DNA from: Salinimicrobium soli | GTDB taxonomy: Bacteria > Bacteroidota > Bacteroidia > Flavobacteriales > Flavobacteriaceae | NCBI RefSeq assembly: GCF_048323655.1 | Contig: NZ_JBLUWW010000003.1 | Span: 791,771 to 855,770 of the forward strand | Direction of reading: 5' to 3' | DNA: 64,000 bases | Part shown: positions 33,285-42,987 of the stretch, in pieces | How the letters are laid out: each line of letters begins with the position of its first letter | Position numbering within the stretch: position 1 is the first letter of the stretch | The notes under the pieces: model-generated | What the model saw: the letters and a program-made list of their open reading frames with translations, nothing else | Databases searched by the model: none | What the model was told of the DNA's origin: nothing | Made by a program: the position numbers and the translations under genes

Positions 33285-34576
33285 TAGTTCAAGTCAGTTT
33301 TTTCAATTAAGGAGGCCAATTTTCCGGTGAGGGATTTACGGCTGAATTCCTGAAGTCCGATTGGATGAGATTTTAGTTCTCCTCTTTTAAATTCCTCAAA
33401 ACATTGTAGAAGAAAAGCTTTGATCTCCTCTTTTTGAGAGTATTGAAAAAAGGCACCTGAATTCGTCTTTTTGACCAGGATCTCAATATCGGCCTTCTCC
33501 GGTCCTACCGCCAGTATGGGTCTTCCGCTCACCATATATTCAAAGATCTTCCCCGGAATGATCCCACGGGTTTCCTCCCTGTCAATTTCGATAAGTAACA
33601 GGACCTGTGCACTTTTTTGAAGCTGCAGGGCTTCGGAATGCGAGACATAACCTATCTTTTCGACATATGCTCTTAAACCCCATTTTTGGATACTCCCCAG
33701 AACCTGCTCCCCTACTGCTCCCACTAATTTAAGCTCAAAATTATTGGCGAAATCCTCATTTTCCAACACCAATTCTTTGATGGCCTGCCACAGGTTTTCA
33801 GGATCTCTTTCAGATAATAAGGATCCTATATGCGCCAGGCTGAATTTCTCATCCAACGGCTTTTGCTCTATCTTTTCCCGGTCATAGCCGTTGGTGATAA
33901 CTTCGATGGGACGATTGGTGAGCTCTTCGAATTCTTTTTTGGTGGTAAAGCTGGTTGTAATGATCTGGTCAGCGGTTTGCAAAACTTCCTTCTCGAGCCT
34001 CTCATGTTTGCGGCGGGCAAAAGGCAGTAGTTTTAGCTTTTTATGATACCCGATCTGTGTCCACGGATCGCGAAAATCGGCTATCCACTTAATTTTCATT
34101 TTTTTCTTCAGTCCGAGTCCAATTAAATGAAGACTGTGCGGAGGCCCGGTAGTAATTACGGTGTCAATCTGATTTTCTTCGAGATATTCAGAAAGGAATT
34201 TGACAGATGGTTTCACCCAGAACTTTCTGGCATCGGGAATGAAGAAATTTCCTCTTACGAACAGCATCAGCTTTTGAAGAAATCCCTGCTTATTTTCCTC
34301 CGGAATGATTCCGGAGCTAATGGTTTCGGTGTTCTTTTTAGAAAAAAGTCCGGCTGCTGAATAAGGCTCAAAAATGGCATTTTTGAGGATGGTTAAATTT
34401 TCAGGAACCTCAGAATTTAAAGACGGATCTTGTAAAGGATAATGCGGGTTCTCCGGAATATAAACAATGGGTTTCACTCCAAATTCAGGAAGGAATTTAA
34501 CGAACTTCAACCATCGTTGCACCCCGGGACCTCCGGCAGGAGGCCAATAATAAGTTACTATAAGAACTTTTTTCAT
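33284..34576 (-). CDS. Glycosyltransferase, GT4-like (GT-B fold)
   Basis: 430 residues. N-terminal Rossmann-like half with YYWPPAGGPGVQRWLKF, the glycine-rich opening of many GT4 enzymes. The C-terminal half has ISSLSERDPENLWQAI-type segments and the donor-site region IPGKIFEYMVSGRPILAVGP with the E residue in KIFEY. Cytoplasmic; donor and acceptor sugars unknown. It lies 29 bases downstream of the YfhO gene and overlaps the flippase start by one base. Confidence 0.88.
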   Translation of the reverse strand: MKKVLIVTYYWPPAGGPGVQRWLKFVKFLPEFGVKPIVYIPENPHYPLQDPSLNSEVPENLTILKNAIFEPYSAAGLFSKKNTETISSGIIPEENKQGFLQKLMLFVRGNFFIPDARKFWVKPSVKFLSEYLEENQIDTVITTGPPHSLHLIGLGLKKKMKIKWIADFRDPWTQIGYHKKLKLLPFARRKHERLEKEVLQTADQIITTSFTTKKEFEELTNRPIEVITNGYDREKIEQKPLDEKFSLAHIGSLLSERDPENLWQAIKELVLENEDFANNFELKLVGAVGEQVLGSIQKWGLRAYVEKIGYVSHSEALQLQKSAQVLLLIEIDREETRGIIPGKIFEYMVSGRPILAVGPEKADIEILVKKTNSGAFFQYSQKEEIKAFLLQCFEEFKRGELKSHPIGLQEFSRKSLTGKLASLIEKTDLN

Positions 34577-34605
34577 GGGTTGCCAATTTCCCTTTTTTGG
34601 GTGGT

Positions 34606-37020
34606 TTATGATTCCCGTGTTTGGTATACAATTCCGCCTATCAACAGCAATCCCAGGAGAAGAGAACTCACCAAAGTAATAGTGCTCCCGGTCTTTACCA
34701 CTTCGGGTTCAAACCGGAAAGTTACTGTATGTTCTCCTGCAGGAACGATCATAGCGCGCAGTACGTAATTTGTTCTGAAATGTGGCACTTCTTTTCCATC
34801 AAGATAGGCCTGCCATCCGTGCGGATAATATATTTCAGAAAACACTGCCATTTGTTTAGCTCCGGAAGAATACTTGTAAACCAATTCATTCGGCTGATAC
34901 GAGACCAGTTCGATCTGTGCAGTAGAATCAGCAGGAAATTCTTGCGCCGGAAGCATTTCCGCAAAATCTTCAGTGACTATTGCAGTTCGCTTGGTATCTA
35001 TCTCACCCAATGTTTTAATGGCTTCATCAGCATTTTGCACAACCTGCACATTTTTAACGAACCAGGCATTACCGTTGGCTTCAGGATTTTGCTGTGCCAC
35101 TTCCCCTTCTTGAGTGGGAACAATAAAGTATTTAGTATTTAGCATACTTAACACCTGCAAATTATTCTGAGAAAGGTGAAAATCATACAGCTCCTGCATT
35201 CTACCAGGTTTTGCGGCGTGATAACCTCCAACCGAATTATGGAAGAACGAAGTTCTGGCGGTATTAAAAGGACTTCCGGAGAGATCAAAAACGCGATAGT
35301 GTCCCTTATCCTGCATGATCTCCTGATCTGCCCTGGTGGCCTGGAAAGGTTTGTCTATTCTACTTGAAGGGATAAAATCTTCATCATTCACATACCTTCG
35401 ATCCACTCCTACCAGATCAAAAACTATTAAAAGGCCAAGAACTAACATTAGACCGTTCTTTTTCAGTTTCTCCTTCATGAACAGCCATAGAGCACCGGCA
35501 GTTAAAAGCACCAGGATCAAACTACGAAGGGCGTCTGTCGCAAAGATCTCCCTTCGATCCTCTTTTAGAGCCCTGACAAAATCAGGACCGATTTGCTGAA
35601 GCATGGCACCGTCACTTGGCCCTGTAAAACTAAAAGTAGATTTCAGCAACCAAAATATCGCTGCCAATCCTCCCACTATAATCGCGGACCATTTGAGGGC
35701 GTGATATTTTCTTTCTCTGTTCTCTTCAGAGAATATGTATTTTGAAAGTCCGACAATGGCCAACACCGGAATACATAATTCAAGGATCACCTGGATGGAA
35801 GAAACCGCCCGGAATTTATTGTAAAGTGGGAAATACTCAATGAACAGATCTGTGAGTAAGGCGAAGTTTTTTCCCCAGGAAAGCAGTAATGCGAGTATCG
35901 CACCTCCCACAAGCCACCATTTGAGCCTGCCCCTGACCAGGAACAATGCAAAAACGAACAGAAAAAGTACCGTGGCACCAATATATGCCGGAGCACCCAC
36001 ATATGGTTGATCTCCCCAATAGGTTGGCGCAGATTCGGCAAACTGCCTCGCCTGTACAGGAGGGGCGCCCATTCGAACCAACGCGGAATAAATGTTCGAC
36101 TTTACTCCCACATCTTCGGCACTGGATCCTCCCATAAACCTTGGTATGAAAAGGTTGAGACTTTCCAGCACACCATAACTATATTCGGTAATATAGTCAT
36201 ACCCTAAACCTTCATTTGTAGCAGGAGCTCCTTCAGGAGTTATGGTAAGGTCAGATTTCCCCCGGGTACTAAATTCGGCATACTGCTGAGTAGCCATTAG
36301 ATTGGTGGCGTTAGCTCCAATAGCAAGAACAACTGCTATAGCCATTATTCCTACTGCTTTAAAAAATTCCGGTAATTGCTTTTTGCGGAAGGCATCGATC
36401 AAATATACCAGTCCCATTACCAGCACCAGAAGCAAAAGGTAAAAGGTCATTTGAAAATGGTTGGCACTTATTTCCAGAGCCATTCCGAAGGCCAGGAGTA
36501 AAAAACCGGTGATATACTTTCTTTTGAAACAGAGTAAAATTCCGCCGAGGACCAACGGCATGTAAGCAATCGCATGAGCTTTAGCGTTGTGACCAACGCC
36601 CAGAATAATTATCAGGTAGGTGGAAAATCCAAAAGCCAGGGCTCCTAAAAAGGCAAGCCTGTAATCAATTTTTAAGACCAGTAGTAAAATGTAAAGGCCA
36701 ATAAAATAAAGGAATAAGTAGTCTGCCGGGCGTGGTAAAAAGCGCAGGGTACGATCCAGTTGTTTTATGTAGTCATGCGGATAATTGGCTCCTAACTGGT
36801 AGGTGGGCATCCCTCCAAAGGCTGCATCGGTCCAGTACGGTTCTTCTCCGGTCGCCTCACGGAAATCATTTTGTTCCCGGGCCATCCCAATATATTGGGC
36901 AATATCACTTTGAAAGATCTCTTTGCCCTGGAGTACCGGGTAAAAGTAAGCGAGGGAGATTATTATAAAGCCAAAGAAAACGAGTACGTGCGGAAGGAAT
37001 TTCTTAAGACCTGCAGTCAT
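34606..37020 (-). CDS. YfhO family membrane protein
   Basis: 804 residues. Many membrane segments from the N terminus (HVLVFFGFIIISLAYFYPVLQG) to about residue 510, then a large soluble part (about 530-765) and one last helix (about 775-795). The arrangement and the acidic SDIAQYIGM loop after the first helix fit YfhO, a GT-C-like family linked to glycosylation of surface polymers in Firmicutes. It is transcribed with the glycosyltransferase and flippase and so probably modifies the same glycan (inference). Confidence 0.82.
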   Translation of the reverse strand: MTAGLKKFLPHVLVFFGFIIISLAYFYPVLQGKEIFQSDIAQYIGMAREQNDFREATGEEPYWTDAAFGGMPTYQLGANYPHDYIKQLDRTLRFLPRPADYLFLYFIGLYILLLVLKIDYRLAFLGALAFGFSTYLIIILGVGHNAKAHAIAYMPLVLGGILLCFKRKYITGFLLLAFGMALEISANHFQMTFYLLLLVLVMGLVYLIDAFRKKQLPEFFKAVGIMAIAVVLAIGANATNLMATQQYAEFSTRGKSDLTITPEGAPATNEGLGYDYITEYSYGVLESLNLFIPRFMGGSSAEDVGVKSNIYSALVRMGAPPVQARQFAESAPTYWGDQPYVGAPAYIGATVLFLFVFALFLVRGRLKWWLVGGAILALLLSWGKNFALLTDLFIEYFPLYNKFRAVSSIQVILELCIPVLAIVGLSKYIFSEENRERKYHALKWSAIIVGGLAAIFWLLKSTFSFTGPSDGAMLQQIGPDFVRALKEDRREIFATDALRSLILVLLTAGALWLFMKEKLKKNGLMLVLGLLIVFDLVGVDRRYVNDEDFIPSSRIDKPFQATRADQEIMQDKGHYRVFDLSGSPFNTARTSFFHNSVGGYHAAKPGRMQELYDFHLSQNNLQVLSMLNTKYFIVPTQEGEVAQQNPEANGNAWFVKNVQVVQNADEAIKTLGEIDTKRTAIVTEDFAEMLPAQEFPADSTAQIELVSYQPNELVYKYSSGAKQMAVFSEIYYPHGWQAYLDGKEVPHFRTNYVLRAMIVPAGEHTVTFRFEPEVVKTGSTITLVSSLLLGLLLIGGIVYQTRES

Positions 37021-37044
37021 AAAAGCTGGGTTTTGGAGTGGAAA

Positions 37045-37320
37045 TTAGTCAATTTCTTCATAATCGATATACTCCCCAACGTCTTTCTTTGATTTCCGGG
37101 AGTTCTCGGGTTCTTTTTCTATACTCACTTCCCCTTCCTTCTGTGTGTTCCTTGTATGGTCAAATTGCTGAAATTGTTCCCCGAATTTTTTGCCCATCTT
37201 CTGTAAGAAATACCTAAGAATCATAGGCCCAAACCAGCGGACTATAAGTTTGAATCCGAAATAGATCAACAGGATGATCAGAACCACCCGAATCACTCCG
37301 GAAAATGACGCTTCTTGCAT
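37045..37320 (-). CDS. DUF4834 family small membrane protein
   Basis: 91 residues: N-terminal hydrophobic stretch (VIRVVLIILLIYFGFKLIVRWF) then a charged tail ending in VGEYIDYEEID. This is the DUF4834 shape found in Bacteroidota; function unknown. It starts the minus-strand unit that continues with the YfhO gene, 24 bases on, and is divergent from the gene at 37426. Confidence 0.78.
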   Translation of the reverse strand: MQEASFSGVIRVVLIILLIYFGFKLIVRWFGPMILRYFLQKMGKKFGEQFQQFDHTRNTQKEGEVSIEKEPENSRKSKKDVGEYIDYEEID

Positions 37321-37395
37321 TATTAAAGTTTTGGTAAAATTACTATTCTACCCAAAGAAAACCAGCATGTGAGCAGAAAAAAATGATAAAATATC

Positions 37396-37403
37396 TATAT
37401 TTG
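37396..37403 (+). promoter_or_regulatory. -7 promoter element for the 37426 gene
   Basis: TATATTTG, perfect TAnnTTTG, 22 bases before the ATG. No TTG at -33. Confidence 0.5.
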
Positions 37404-37425
37404 ATCGTAACCAATCAGCCCAAAT

Positions 37426-38328
37426 ATGAAGATTTTCAAGTCTTTTGTCGTCCTGTTCTTTCTAGGATTTTCAGTTTCGCATGCGCAATACACTGAGACC
37501 ATAAATTCTAACCGCCCCGGTAATTCTCAGGGTGCGTTTGCCGTAGGTCCCGGGGTACTGCAATTCGAGGCAGGAGGTAAATTTGGAAAGGATGAACACA
37601 GCCTCCTTCAAAATGAAACCGATTTATGGGGAATTGAATACATGGTTCGCTTCGGTCTCCTTTTTGAAGAGTTGGAAATTAATCTGATGGGCTCCTTCCT
37701 TAACCAATCAACTACTTATCTCATAGGCAGCCAGAATCGTACTTACGATATTGCAAACTTTGACTCGAATGCTATTGGGGTGAAATACCTGGTGTACGAT
37801 CCTTATAAGAATGGCAAAAAGCGGAAAGTGAACCTCTATAGTTGGAAAGCCAATCAAAAATTCGACTGGAACACCTTAATTCCGGCGGTTTCGCTCTATG
37901 CAGGTGCAAATTTTGCTTTCGGGGACAATCCTTACCTGTATGAAGGGGAAGGAAAGTTTTCACCACGATTTGCTGTTATCTCCCAGAATAACTGGGCCGG
38001 CGGCTGGGTCTTTGTCATTAACCTTATAGCCGACAAAATAGGCCAGGATTACCCTACTTATTCCGGGATCGTCACCCTCACCCATTCTTTTAATCAAAAG
38101 TTTGCAGCCTTTATTGAATTTCAGGAGATCATAAGTGACATTTACAGTGACGAGATCTTCCGCGGCGGACTGGCTTATTTGTTCCACAAGAATTTTCAGG
38201 CTGATGTTTCAGGCCTTATAAATTTCAAGGATACACCTTCAAGATGGCAGGTGGCAGCCGGACTCTCCTATAGATTTGACTGGCACAAACAGGACCAGTA
38301 CCTGGAAAGGGCTGAAGACGAACTATAA
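37426..38328 (+). CDS. Outer membrane protein, phenol MetA degradation/transporter-like family
   Basis: 300 residues with signal peptide MKIFKSFVVLFFLGFSVSHA (about 1-20). The mature protein opens with TINSNRPGNSQGAFAVGPG, the RP(G/S) motif of the MetA-type transporter family, and continues with amphipathic strands such as LQFEAGGKF and FRGGLAYLFHKNF, ending near a beta-barrel strand (WQVAAGLSYRFDW). Probably an outer membrane beta-barrel; what passes through it is unknown. It is 12 bases upstream of pncB, so it may share the NAD salvage transcript. Confidence 0.7.
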   Translation: MKIFKSFVVLFFLGFSVSHAQYTETINSNRPGNSQGAFAVGPGVLQFEAGGKFGKDEHSLLQNETDLWGIEYMVRFGLLFEELEINLMGSFLNQSTTYLIGSQNRTYDIANFDSNAIGVKYLVYDPYKNGKKRKVNLYSWKANQKFDWNTLIPAVSLYAGANFAFGDNPYLYEGEGKFSPRFAVISQNNWAGGWVFVINLIADKIGQDYPTYSGIVTLTHSFNQKFAAFIEFQEIISDIYSDEIFRGGLAYLFHKNFQADVSGLINFKDTPSRWQVAAGLSYRFDWHKQDQYLERAEDEL

Positions 38329-38340
38329 TTCCACAACAAA

Positions 38341-39747
38341 ATGATCTCTTTTTCAGGCACCTATACAGATCAATATCAGCTCACTATGGGGCAGGTATAT
38401 TTTCTGAAGGGCCACACACATGATACAGCAGTTTTTGATTATTTCTTCCGGAAATTACCTTTTGAAGGGGGGTATGCCATATTCGCGGGTTTGCAGGATC
38501 TTCTGAATATTCTGAAAGATCTGAGTTTCACTGAAGAAGACATTAAATTTTTAGGCACCCTTGGATTAGATCAGGAATACCTTGAATACCTGAAGAAATT
38601 CAAATTTCGGGGTACTATCTACAGCGCCAAAGAAGGTGATATTATTTTTCCAGGGGAACCGGTGGTACGGGTGGAAGCGAACATTATTGAAGCCCAGCTC
38701 ATTGAAACCCTCCTGCTGAATATTTTGAATTTTCAAACGCTCATTGCAACCAAAGCAAGCCGAATGAGCGTGCAGGCAAAGGGACGAACCCTAATTGATT
38801 TTGGTCTTCGCCGGGCCCAGGGCCTGGGTGGTTACCACGCCAGCCGTGCCGCCGTAGTAGGTGGTTTTGATGCCACCAGCAATACTGCAGCCGGAAGGGA
38901 TTTTGGTATTCCAGTATCCGGAACCATGGCCCATTCATTCATCCAAAGCTATGATGATGAGCTTACGGCTTTTCGTGATTTTGCAGAGATACATCCTAAC
39001 AATACCATTCTCCTGGTAGATACTTATGATACTCTAAAAAGCGGAATTCCCAATGCCATTACTATGGCTCATGAAATGGAGAAAAAGGGGCATAAACTAA
39101 AAGGGATCAGGCTTGATAGTGGCGACCTCGCTTATCTCGCCAGAAAGACCAGGGAAATGCTGGATAAAGAAGGTCTGAACTACGTGAAGATCTCCGTCTC
39201 CAATCAACTGGACGAACATTTGATCAAAAGTTTACTGGACCAGGAGGCTCCAATAGATATCTTCGGAGTGGGAACAAATTTAGTCACAGGAAATCCCGAT
39301 TCTGCTTTGGACGGAGTCTATAAATTATCATTTTTCGATAATAAGCCACGCATAAAACTTTCGGAAACAATTTCAAAAGTGACATTGCCTCATAAAAAAC
39401 AGGTTTTCCGGATGCTGGACAAAGAAGGTAATTTTTTAGGAGCTGACGTGGTATGTATGCAGGAAGAAAAAGATCCGGAAATGATGTTCCACCCGTTTGA
39501 TCCATTAAAATTTCTTTCCATTGCTGAAGATCAGAAAGAAGCGCTGCTGCACAAGGTCATGGAAAATGGCAAAATTCTGGAAGAACCAAAAAGCCTGCAA
39601 GAAATTGCCACTTTTAGCAAGGAACGTCTGGCAAAACTTCCGCAGGAATTCAAGCGATTTTTCAATCCGCACCTCTACAAGGTGGGCATCAGTTTGCGTT
39701 TAAAGGAAGAGCGGGACAGGCTGATACAGGAACACAAAATAAAGTAG
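38341..39747 (+). CDS. pncB: Nicotinate phosphoribosyltransferase
   Basis: Joins nicotinate and PRPP to nicotinate mononucleotide with ATP, in the Preiss-Handler NAD salvage pathway. 468 aa. Family marks: opening FSGTYTDQYQLTMGQVYF, DFGLRRAQG and the phosphate-binding SGDLAYLARK and GVGTNLVTG. The next gene, pncA, begins three bases after it and makes its substrate, which strongly supports the assignment. Confidence 0.95.
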   Translation: MISFSGTYTDQYQLTMGQVYFLKGHTHDTAVFDYFFRKLPFEGGYAIFAGLQDLLNILKDLSFTEEDIKFLGTLGLDQEYLEYLKKFKFRGTIYSAKEGDIIFPGEPVVRVEANIIEAQLIETLLLNILNFQTLIATKASRMSVQAKGRTLIDFGLRRAQGLGGYHASRAAVVGGFDATSNTAAGRDFGIPVSGTMAHSFIQSYDDELTAFRDFAEIHPNNTILLVDTYDTLKSGIPNAITMAHEMEKKGHKLKGIRLDSGDLAYLARKTREMLDKEGLNYVKISVSNQLDEHLIKSLLDQEAPIDIFGVGTNLVTGNPDSALDGVYKLSFFDNKPRIKLSETISKVTLPHKKQVFRMLDKEGNFLGADVVCMQEEKDPEMMFHPFDPLKFLSIAEDQKEALLHKVMENGKILEEPKSLQEIATFSKERLAKLPQEFKRFFNPHLYKVGISLRLKEERDRLIQEHKIK

Positions 39748-39750
39748 TCT

Positions 39751-40356
39751 ATGAGAACGCTGATAATTGTCGATGCTCAAAAAGATTTTATGCCCGGGGG
39801 CGCATTGGAAGTCCCTGAAGGGGATAAAATAATTCCTGTAATAAACCGAATCATTCCTGAATTTGATCTGGTGGTGGCCACACAGGATTGGCATCCGGCT
39901 TCACACAAAAGTTTTGCTGTAAATCATCCGGGTAAAAAGGAATTTGAAGTGATCGACCTTAACGGACTGGAACAAAAATTATGGCCTCCGCATTGTGTTC
40001 AAGGCACACCGGGCGCAGAATTTCACCCTGACTTGAACATGGATCCTGTAGAAGCTATTTTCCGGAAAGGAATGGAGGAAGGAATAGACAGCTACAGCGG
40101 ATTCTTTGACAATGGTCACAAAAAAAGTACCGGCCTGGCCGGTTATCTAAAGGATAAAAATGCGCAGGATCTATACTTCTGTGGACTGGCTGCTGACATC
40201 TGTGTGAATTTCACCCTTCTGGACGCGCTTAAAGAGGGTTTTAAAGCAACTTTGATCGAAGATGCTGCCATGCCCCTTGATGCTCAGAATTACGGGCAGG
40301 TGCAGGAGCATATTAAAAAAATCGGTGGAAGGATCATTTCTTCCGAAGAACTATAG
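39751..40356 (+). CDS. pncA: Nicotinamidase (pyrazinamidase)
   Basis: Hydrolyses nicotinamide to nicotinate and ammonia. 201 aa, isochorismatase fold. The catalytic triad is Asp8 (VDAQKDF), Lys106 (FRKGME) and Cys151 (GLAADICVNF). The metal site is Asp46, His48 and His81 (QDWHPA, PPHCVQG). It follows pncB by three bases; together they turn nicotinamide into nicotinate mononucleotide. Confidence 0.95.
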   Translation: MRTLIIVDAQKDFMPGGALEVPEGDKIIPVINRIIPEFDLVVATQDWHPASHKSFAVNHPGKKEFEVIDLNGLEQKLWPPHCVQGTPGAEFHPDLNMDPVEAIFRKGMEEGIDSYSGFFDNGHKKSTGLAGYLKDKNAQDLYFCGLAADICVNFTLLDALKEGFKATLIEDAAMPLDAQNYGQVQEHIKKIGGRIISSEEL

Positions 40357-40371
40357 TAGTAAGATCAATGA

Positions 40372-40797
40372 TCATCTCCGGTGCCACCTTCTGGTGAACC
40401 ACCATACGGCTCCCTGCAGAAATCCGGTAAGCACGCCAGCCATCACAATATTCTGAAGCGCCTGGAGTACAGCATAAGTATAATTGTCCTTAAATGGATT
40501 GTCAAGACTGTATAGTAGCAGAAATTCCTGGCTCAGGTAACCGAATATTCCGAAGGCAACCAGCAAAAATCCGTAGCAAAAGACAAAGAAAAAATCTCTT
40601 TTTTGGGTCCACTTGTAATACACTGCGATACAGGCCAGCACCACCCAACAGATCCAGATACTGATCTGGAAATCCAAAAGTATCTCTCTCCCCTGCTCTA
40701 AAGTACCCGTTCCCAACACCTCTTCTACCCGAAACAACATAATTAACGGGTAAAACAAAACAAGAAAGACTGGAATTAACAGGTACTTCTTCTTCAT
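40372..40797 (-). CDS. Hypothetical membrane protein
   Basis: 141 residues, about four membrane segments (near 7-24, 48-65, 71-90 and 108-128) and a basic C terminus (WWFTRRWHRR). No family recognised. Convergent with pncA and downstream of the rny terminator. Alone on its transcript as far as can be seen. Confidence 0.65.
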   Translation of the reverse strand: MKKKYLLIPVFLVLFYPLIMLFRVEEVLGTGTLEQGREILLDFQISIWICWVVLACIAVYYKWTQKRDFFFVFCYGFLLVAFGIFGYLSQEFLLLYSLDNPFKDNYTYAVLQALQNIVMAGVLTGFLQGAVWWFTRRWHRR

Positions 40798-40846
40798 TTC
40801 TTTTAATTTCCCTTGAAAGTATGAAAATTAGACCAGCTATAAAACA

Positions 40847-40878
40847 AAAGCACCTGCTTCAAATGAAGCAGGTGCTTT
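40847..40878 (-). terminator. Intrinsic terminator after rny
   Basis: AAAGCACCTGCTTC-AAAT-GAAGCAGGTGCTTT, perfect 14-bp stem; on the minus strand it is followed by TTGTTTTA. Confidence 0.92.
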
Positions 40879-40899
40879 AAAAATGATATTTTTCAGTCT

Positions 40900-42471
40900 T
40901 TATTTTGCGATATTGACCGCACGGGTCTCCCTGATCACGGTCACTTTTACCTGACCGGGATAAGTCATATCTGTCTGGATCTTTTGTGAGATCTCAAAAG
41001 ACAGGTTAGCTGCCTTATCATCGCTCACTTTTTCACTTTCCACGATCACCCTAAGTTCTCTACCTGCCTGAATAGCATAAGCCTTTTTCACGCCGTTGAA
41101 GCCAAAAGCGATATCCTCAAGGTCTTTCAATCTTTGAATATAAGAATCCAGTACCTGCCTTCTTGCACCCGGTCTAGCCCCGCTTATTGCGTCACAAACC
41201 TGTACAATTGGAGAAAGTAAAGAGTTCATCTCTATTTCGTCATGGTGAGCCCCTATTGCGTTACATACGTCTGGTTTCTCTCCATATTTTTCGGCCCACT
41301 GCATTCCAAGGATAGCGTGAGGTACTTCAGTTTCTGAATCAGGTACTTTTCCGATATCATGTAGTAATCCTGCGCGTTTAGCCAACTTCGGATTCAGACC
41401 TAATTCAGCAGCCATTACGCCACATAATTTTGCTACTTCACGTGAGTGTTGCAGCAGGTTTTGACCGTATGAAGAACGATATTTCATTCTTCCCACAATA
41501 CGGATCAGTTCCGGGTGCAATCCATGGATTCCAAGGTCGATCACCGTTCTTTTCCCTACCTCAATAATTTCTTCTTCAATTTGCTTGGTGGTCTTTTTAA
41601 CCACTTCTTCGATCCTCGCCGGGTGAATCCTTCCGTCTGTTACCAGTTTATGCAGAGATAATCTTGCAACCTCTCTTCGTACCGAATCAAAGCAGGAGAG
41701 GATAATAGCTTCAGGAGTGTCATCAACGATGATCTCTACTCCGGTGGCCGCTTCTATTGCACGAATGTTACGACCTTCCCTACCAATGATGCGTCCTTTT
41801 ACATCATCGCTTTCCAGGTTAAAGACAGAGACACAGTTGTCTATTGCCTCTTCGGTTCCTATTCTCTGGATGGTATTGATGATGATCTTTTTGGCTTCTT
41901 GTTGTGCGGTAAGTTTTGCCTCTTCCAGGGTTTCCTGTACAAGTGCCATGGCATCTGCCTTAGCGGTATCTTTCAGTGACTCTACCAATTGTGCTTTGGC
42001 GTCCTCCGCAGAAAGTCCGGAGATCACCTCCAGCTGCTGCACTTTACTGTTGTGAAGTTTGTCTACTTCTTCCTGTTTTTTCTCAAGTACTTCGTTGCGA
42101 TGGTTGTAATCGGCGATCTTCTCTTCCAGGTCCTTATTCAGGTTCTTGTTCTTCGCAAGTTCACTGGAGACCTGAGATTCCTTGTCTCTTATCCTTTTCT
42201 CGGCATCTGCAATCTTCTTATCCCTCGCCAGGATTACCTTCTCATGTTCGCTTTTAAGTTCAATGAATTTCTCTTTCGCCTGCAGGATCTTATCTTTCTT
42301 AATACCTTCTGCTTCCTGCTTGGCTTCTTTTAAAATTCCCGCAGCCGATTTTTTAGCACGTTGAATGACTTTAGAAGCATTTTTCCTTTCCAGGAACTTT
42401 GCGATTCCAAAACCAATTGCAAGGCCAACGACCACAGAAATAATAATGGTTGTTATAGTCAGTGTTTCCAT
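40900..42471 (-). CDS. rny: Ribonuclease Y
   Basis: Membrane-bound endoribonuclease that starts mRNA decay. 523 aa: N-terminal membrane helix (about 5-22), long coiled coil (about 30-195), KH domain with IIGREGRNIRAIEAATGVEI (about 215-270) and HD domain with LLHDIGKVPDSE (about 340-430). The product would act on RNAs at the inner membrane. The gene lies 17 bases downstream of the 6S-like RNA and ends with a strong terminator. Confidence 0.96.
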   Translation of the reverse strand: METLTITTIIISVVVGLAIGFGIAKFLERKNASKVIQRAKKSAAGILKEAKQEAEGIKKDKILQAKEKFIELKSEHEKVILARDKKIADAEKRIRDKESQVSSELAKNKNLNKDLEEKIADYNHRNEVLEKKQEEVDKLHNSKVQQLEVISGLSAEDAKAQLVESLKDTAKADAMALVQETLEEAKLTAQQEAKKIIINTIQRIGTEEAIDNCVSVFNLESDDVKGRIIGREGRNIRAIEAATGVEIIVDDTPEAIILSCFDSVRREVARLSLHKLVTDGRIHPARIEEVVKKTTKQIEEEIIEVGKRTVIDLGIHGLHPELIRIVGRMKYRSSYGQNLLQHSREVAKLCGVMAAELGLNPKLAKRAGLLHDIGKVPDSETEVPHAILGMQWAEKYGEKPDVCNAIGAHHDEIEMNSLLSPIVQVCDAISGARPGARRQVLDSYIQRLKDLEDIAFGFNGVKKAYAIQAGRELRVIVESEKVSDDKAANLSFEISQKIQTDMTYPGQVKVTVIRETRAVNIAK

Positions 42472-42487
42472 TGTTTAAATTTATATA

Positions 42488-42660
42488 TAAAAAAAGCCTG
42501 TATTAGTAGTGGTTTTGTATAAACTCTCTAAATCACGTTTAGGGCTAACAAGCTGATCAAGTATCCGCTCTAAGACGGCACGCTTTTACAACTTAAACTC
42601 ACCCTCTTTAAAGAATTGGTGTTGAGTTTATCAAAAAAAATAACTAATACAGGCAGTAAC
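42488..42660 (-). ncRNA. ssrS: 6S RNA-like (ssrS) small RNA
   Basis: On the minus strand, GCCTGTATTAGT (42654-42643) pairs perfectly with ACTAATACAGGC (42507-42496). A second helix ATAAACTC/GAGTTTAT lies further in, followed by an inner hairpin around CACC...GGTG. The RNA ends in TTTTTTTATATA, like a terminator. Length about 165-175 and a long rod with a bulged middle fit 6S RNA, which binds RNA polymerase. The position right after zapA matches E. coli zapA-ssrS order (established). Sequence-level assignment was not tested against a covariance model. No ORF fits here. Confidence 0.72.
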
Positions 42661-42687
42661 CTTTACTTTTTTTACTTCAAAGAACAG

Positions 42688-42978
42688 TTAAACCAAATGC
42701 TTATCAAGCAGGTCGTTAAGAGAACGTAATTTGTCTGCGGCGAGTATTACCTCGCTATTGCTGTCAATCACTTTTTGTTCAGTCTGTGCTGCAAACTGTA
42801 ATGCACACATTGCAAGCACATCCTGTTTATCCCTAACGGCGTAACTCTGTTCAAATTGCTTAATCATAGCTTCTATTTTCTTGGCAGCCTTCCGCAAACC
42901 TTCTTCCTGCTCTGGAAGTATGGTCATGGGATACACTCTGTCCGCAATAGAAACCTTAATTTTAAGCTGATTCGACAT
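42688..42978 (-). CDS. zapA: Cell division protein ZapA
   Basis: 96 residues with the ZapA pattern: N-terminal strand-helix part (IKVSIADRVYPMTILPEQEEGLRKAAKKIEAMI) and a C-terminal helix with coiled-coil character (LQFAAQTEQKVIDSNSEV). It crosslinks FtsZ filaments at the Z-ring. It is nine bases downstream of the coiled-coil gene and upstream of the 6S-like RNA and rny. Confidence 0.9.
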   Translation of the reverse strand: MSNQLKIKVSIADRVYPMTILPEQEEGLRKAAKKIEAMIKQFEQSYAVRDKQDVLAMCALQFAAQTEQKVIDSNSEVILAADKLRSLNDLLDKHLV

Positions 42979-42987
42979 TTTATTCTT

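Noticed and set aside
31827..37020. Glycan cluster as a transferred island
   Set aside because: No integrase, transposase, tRNA or direct repeat borders seen, and base use looks like the neighbours by eye.
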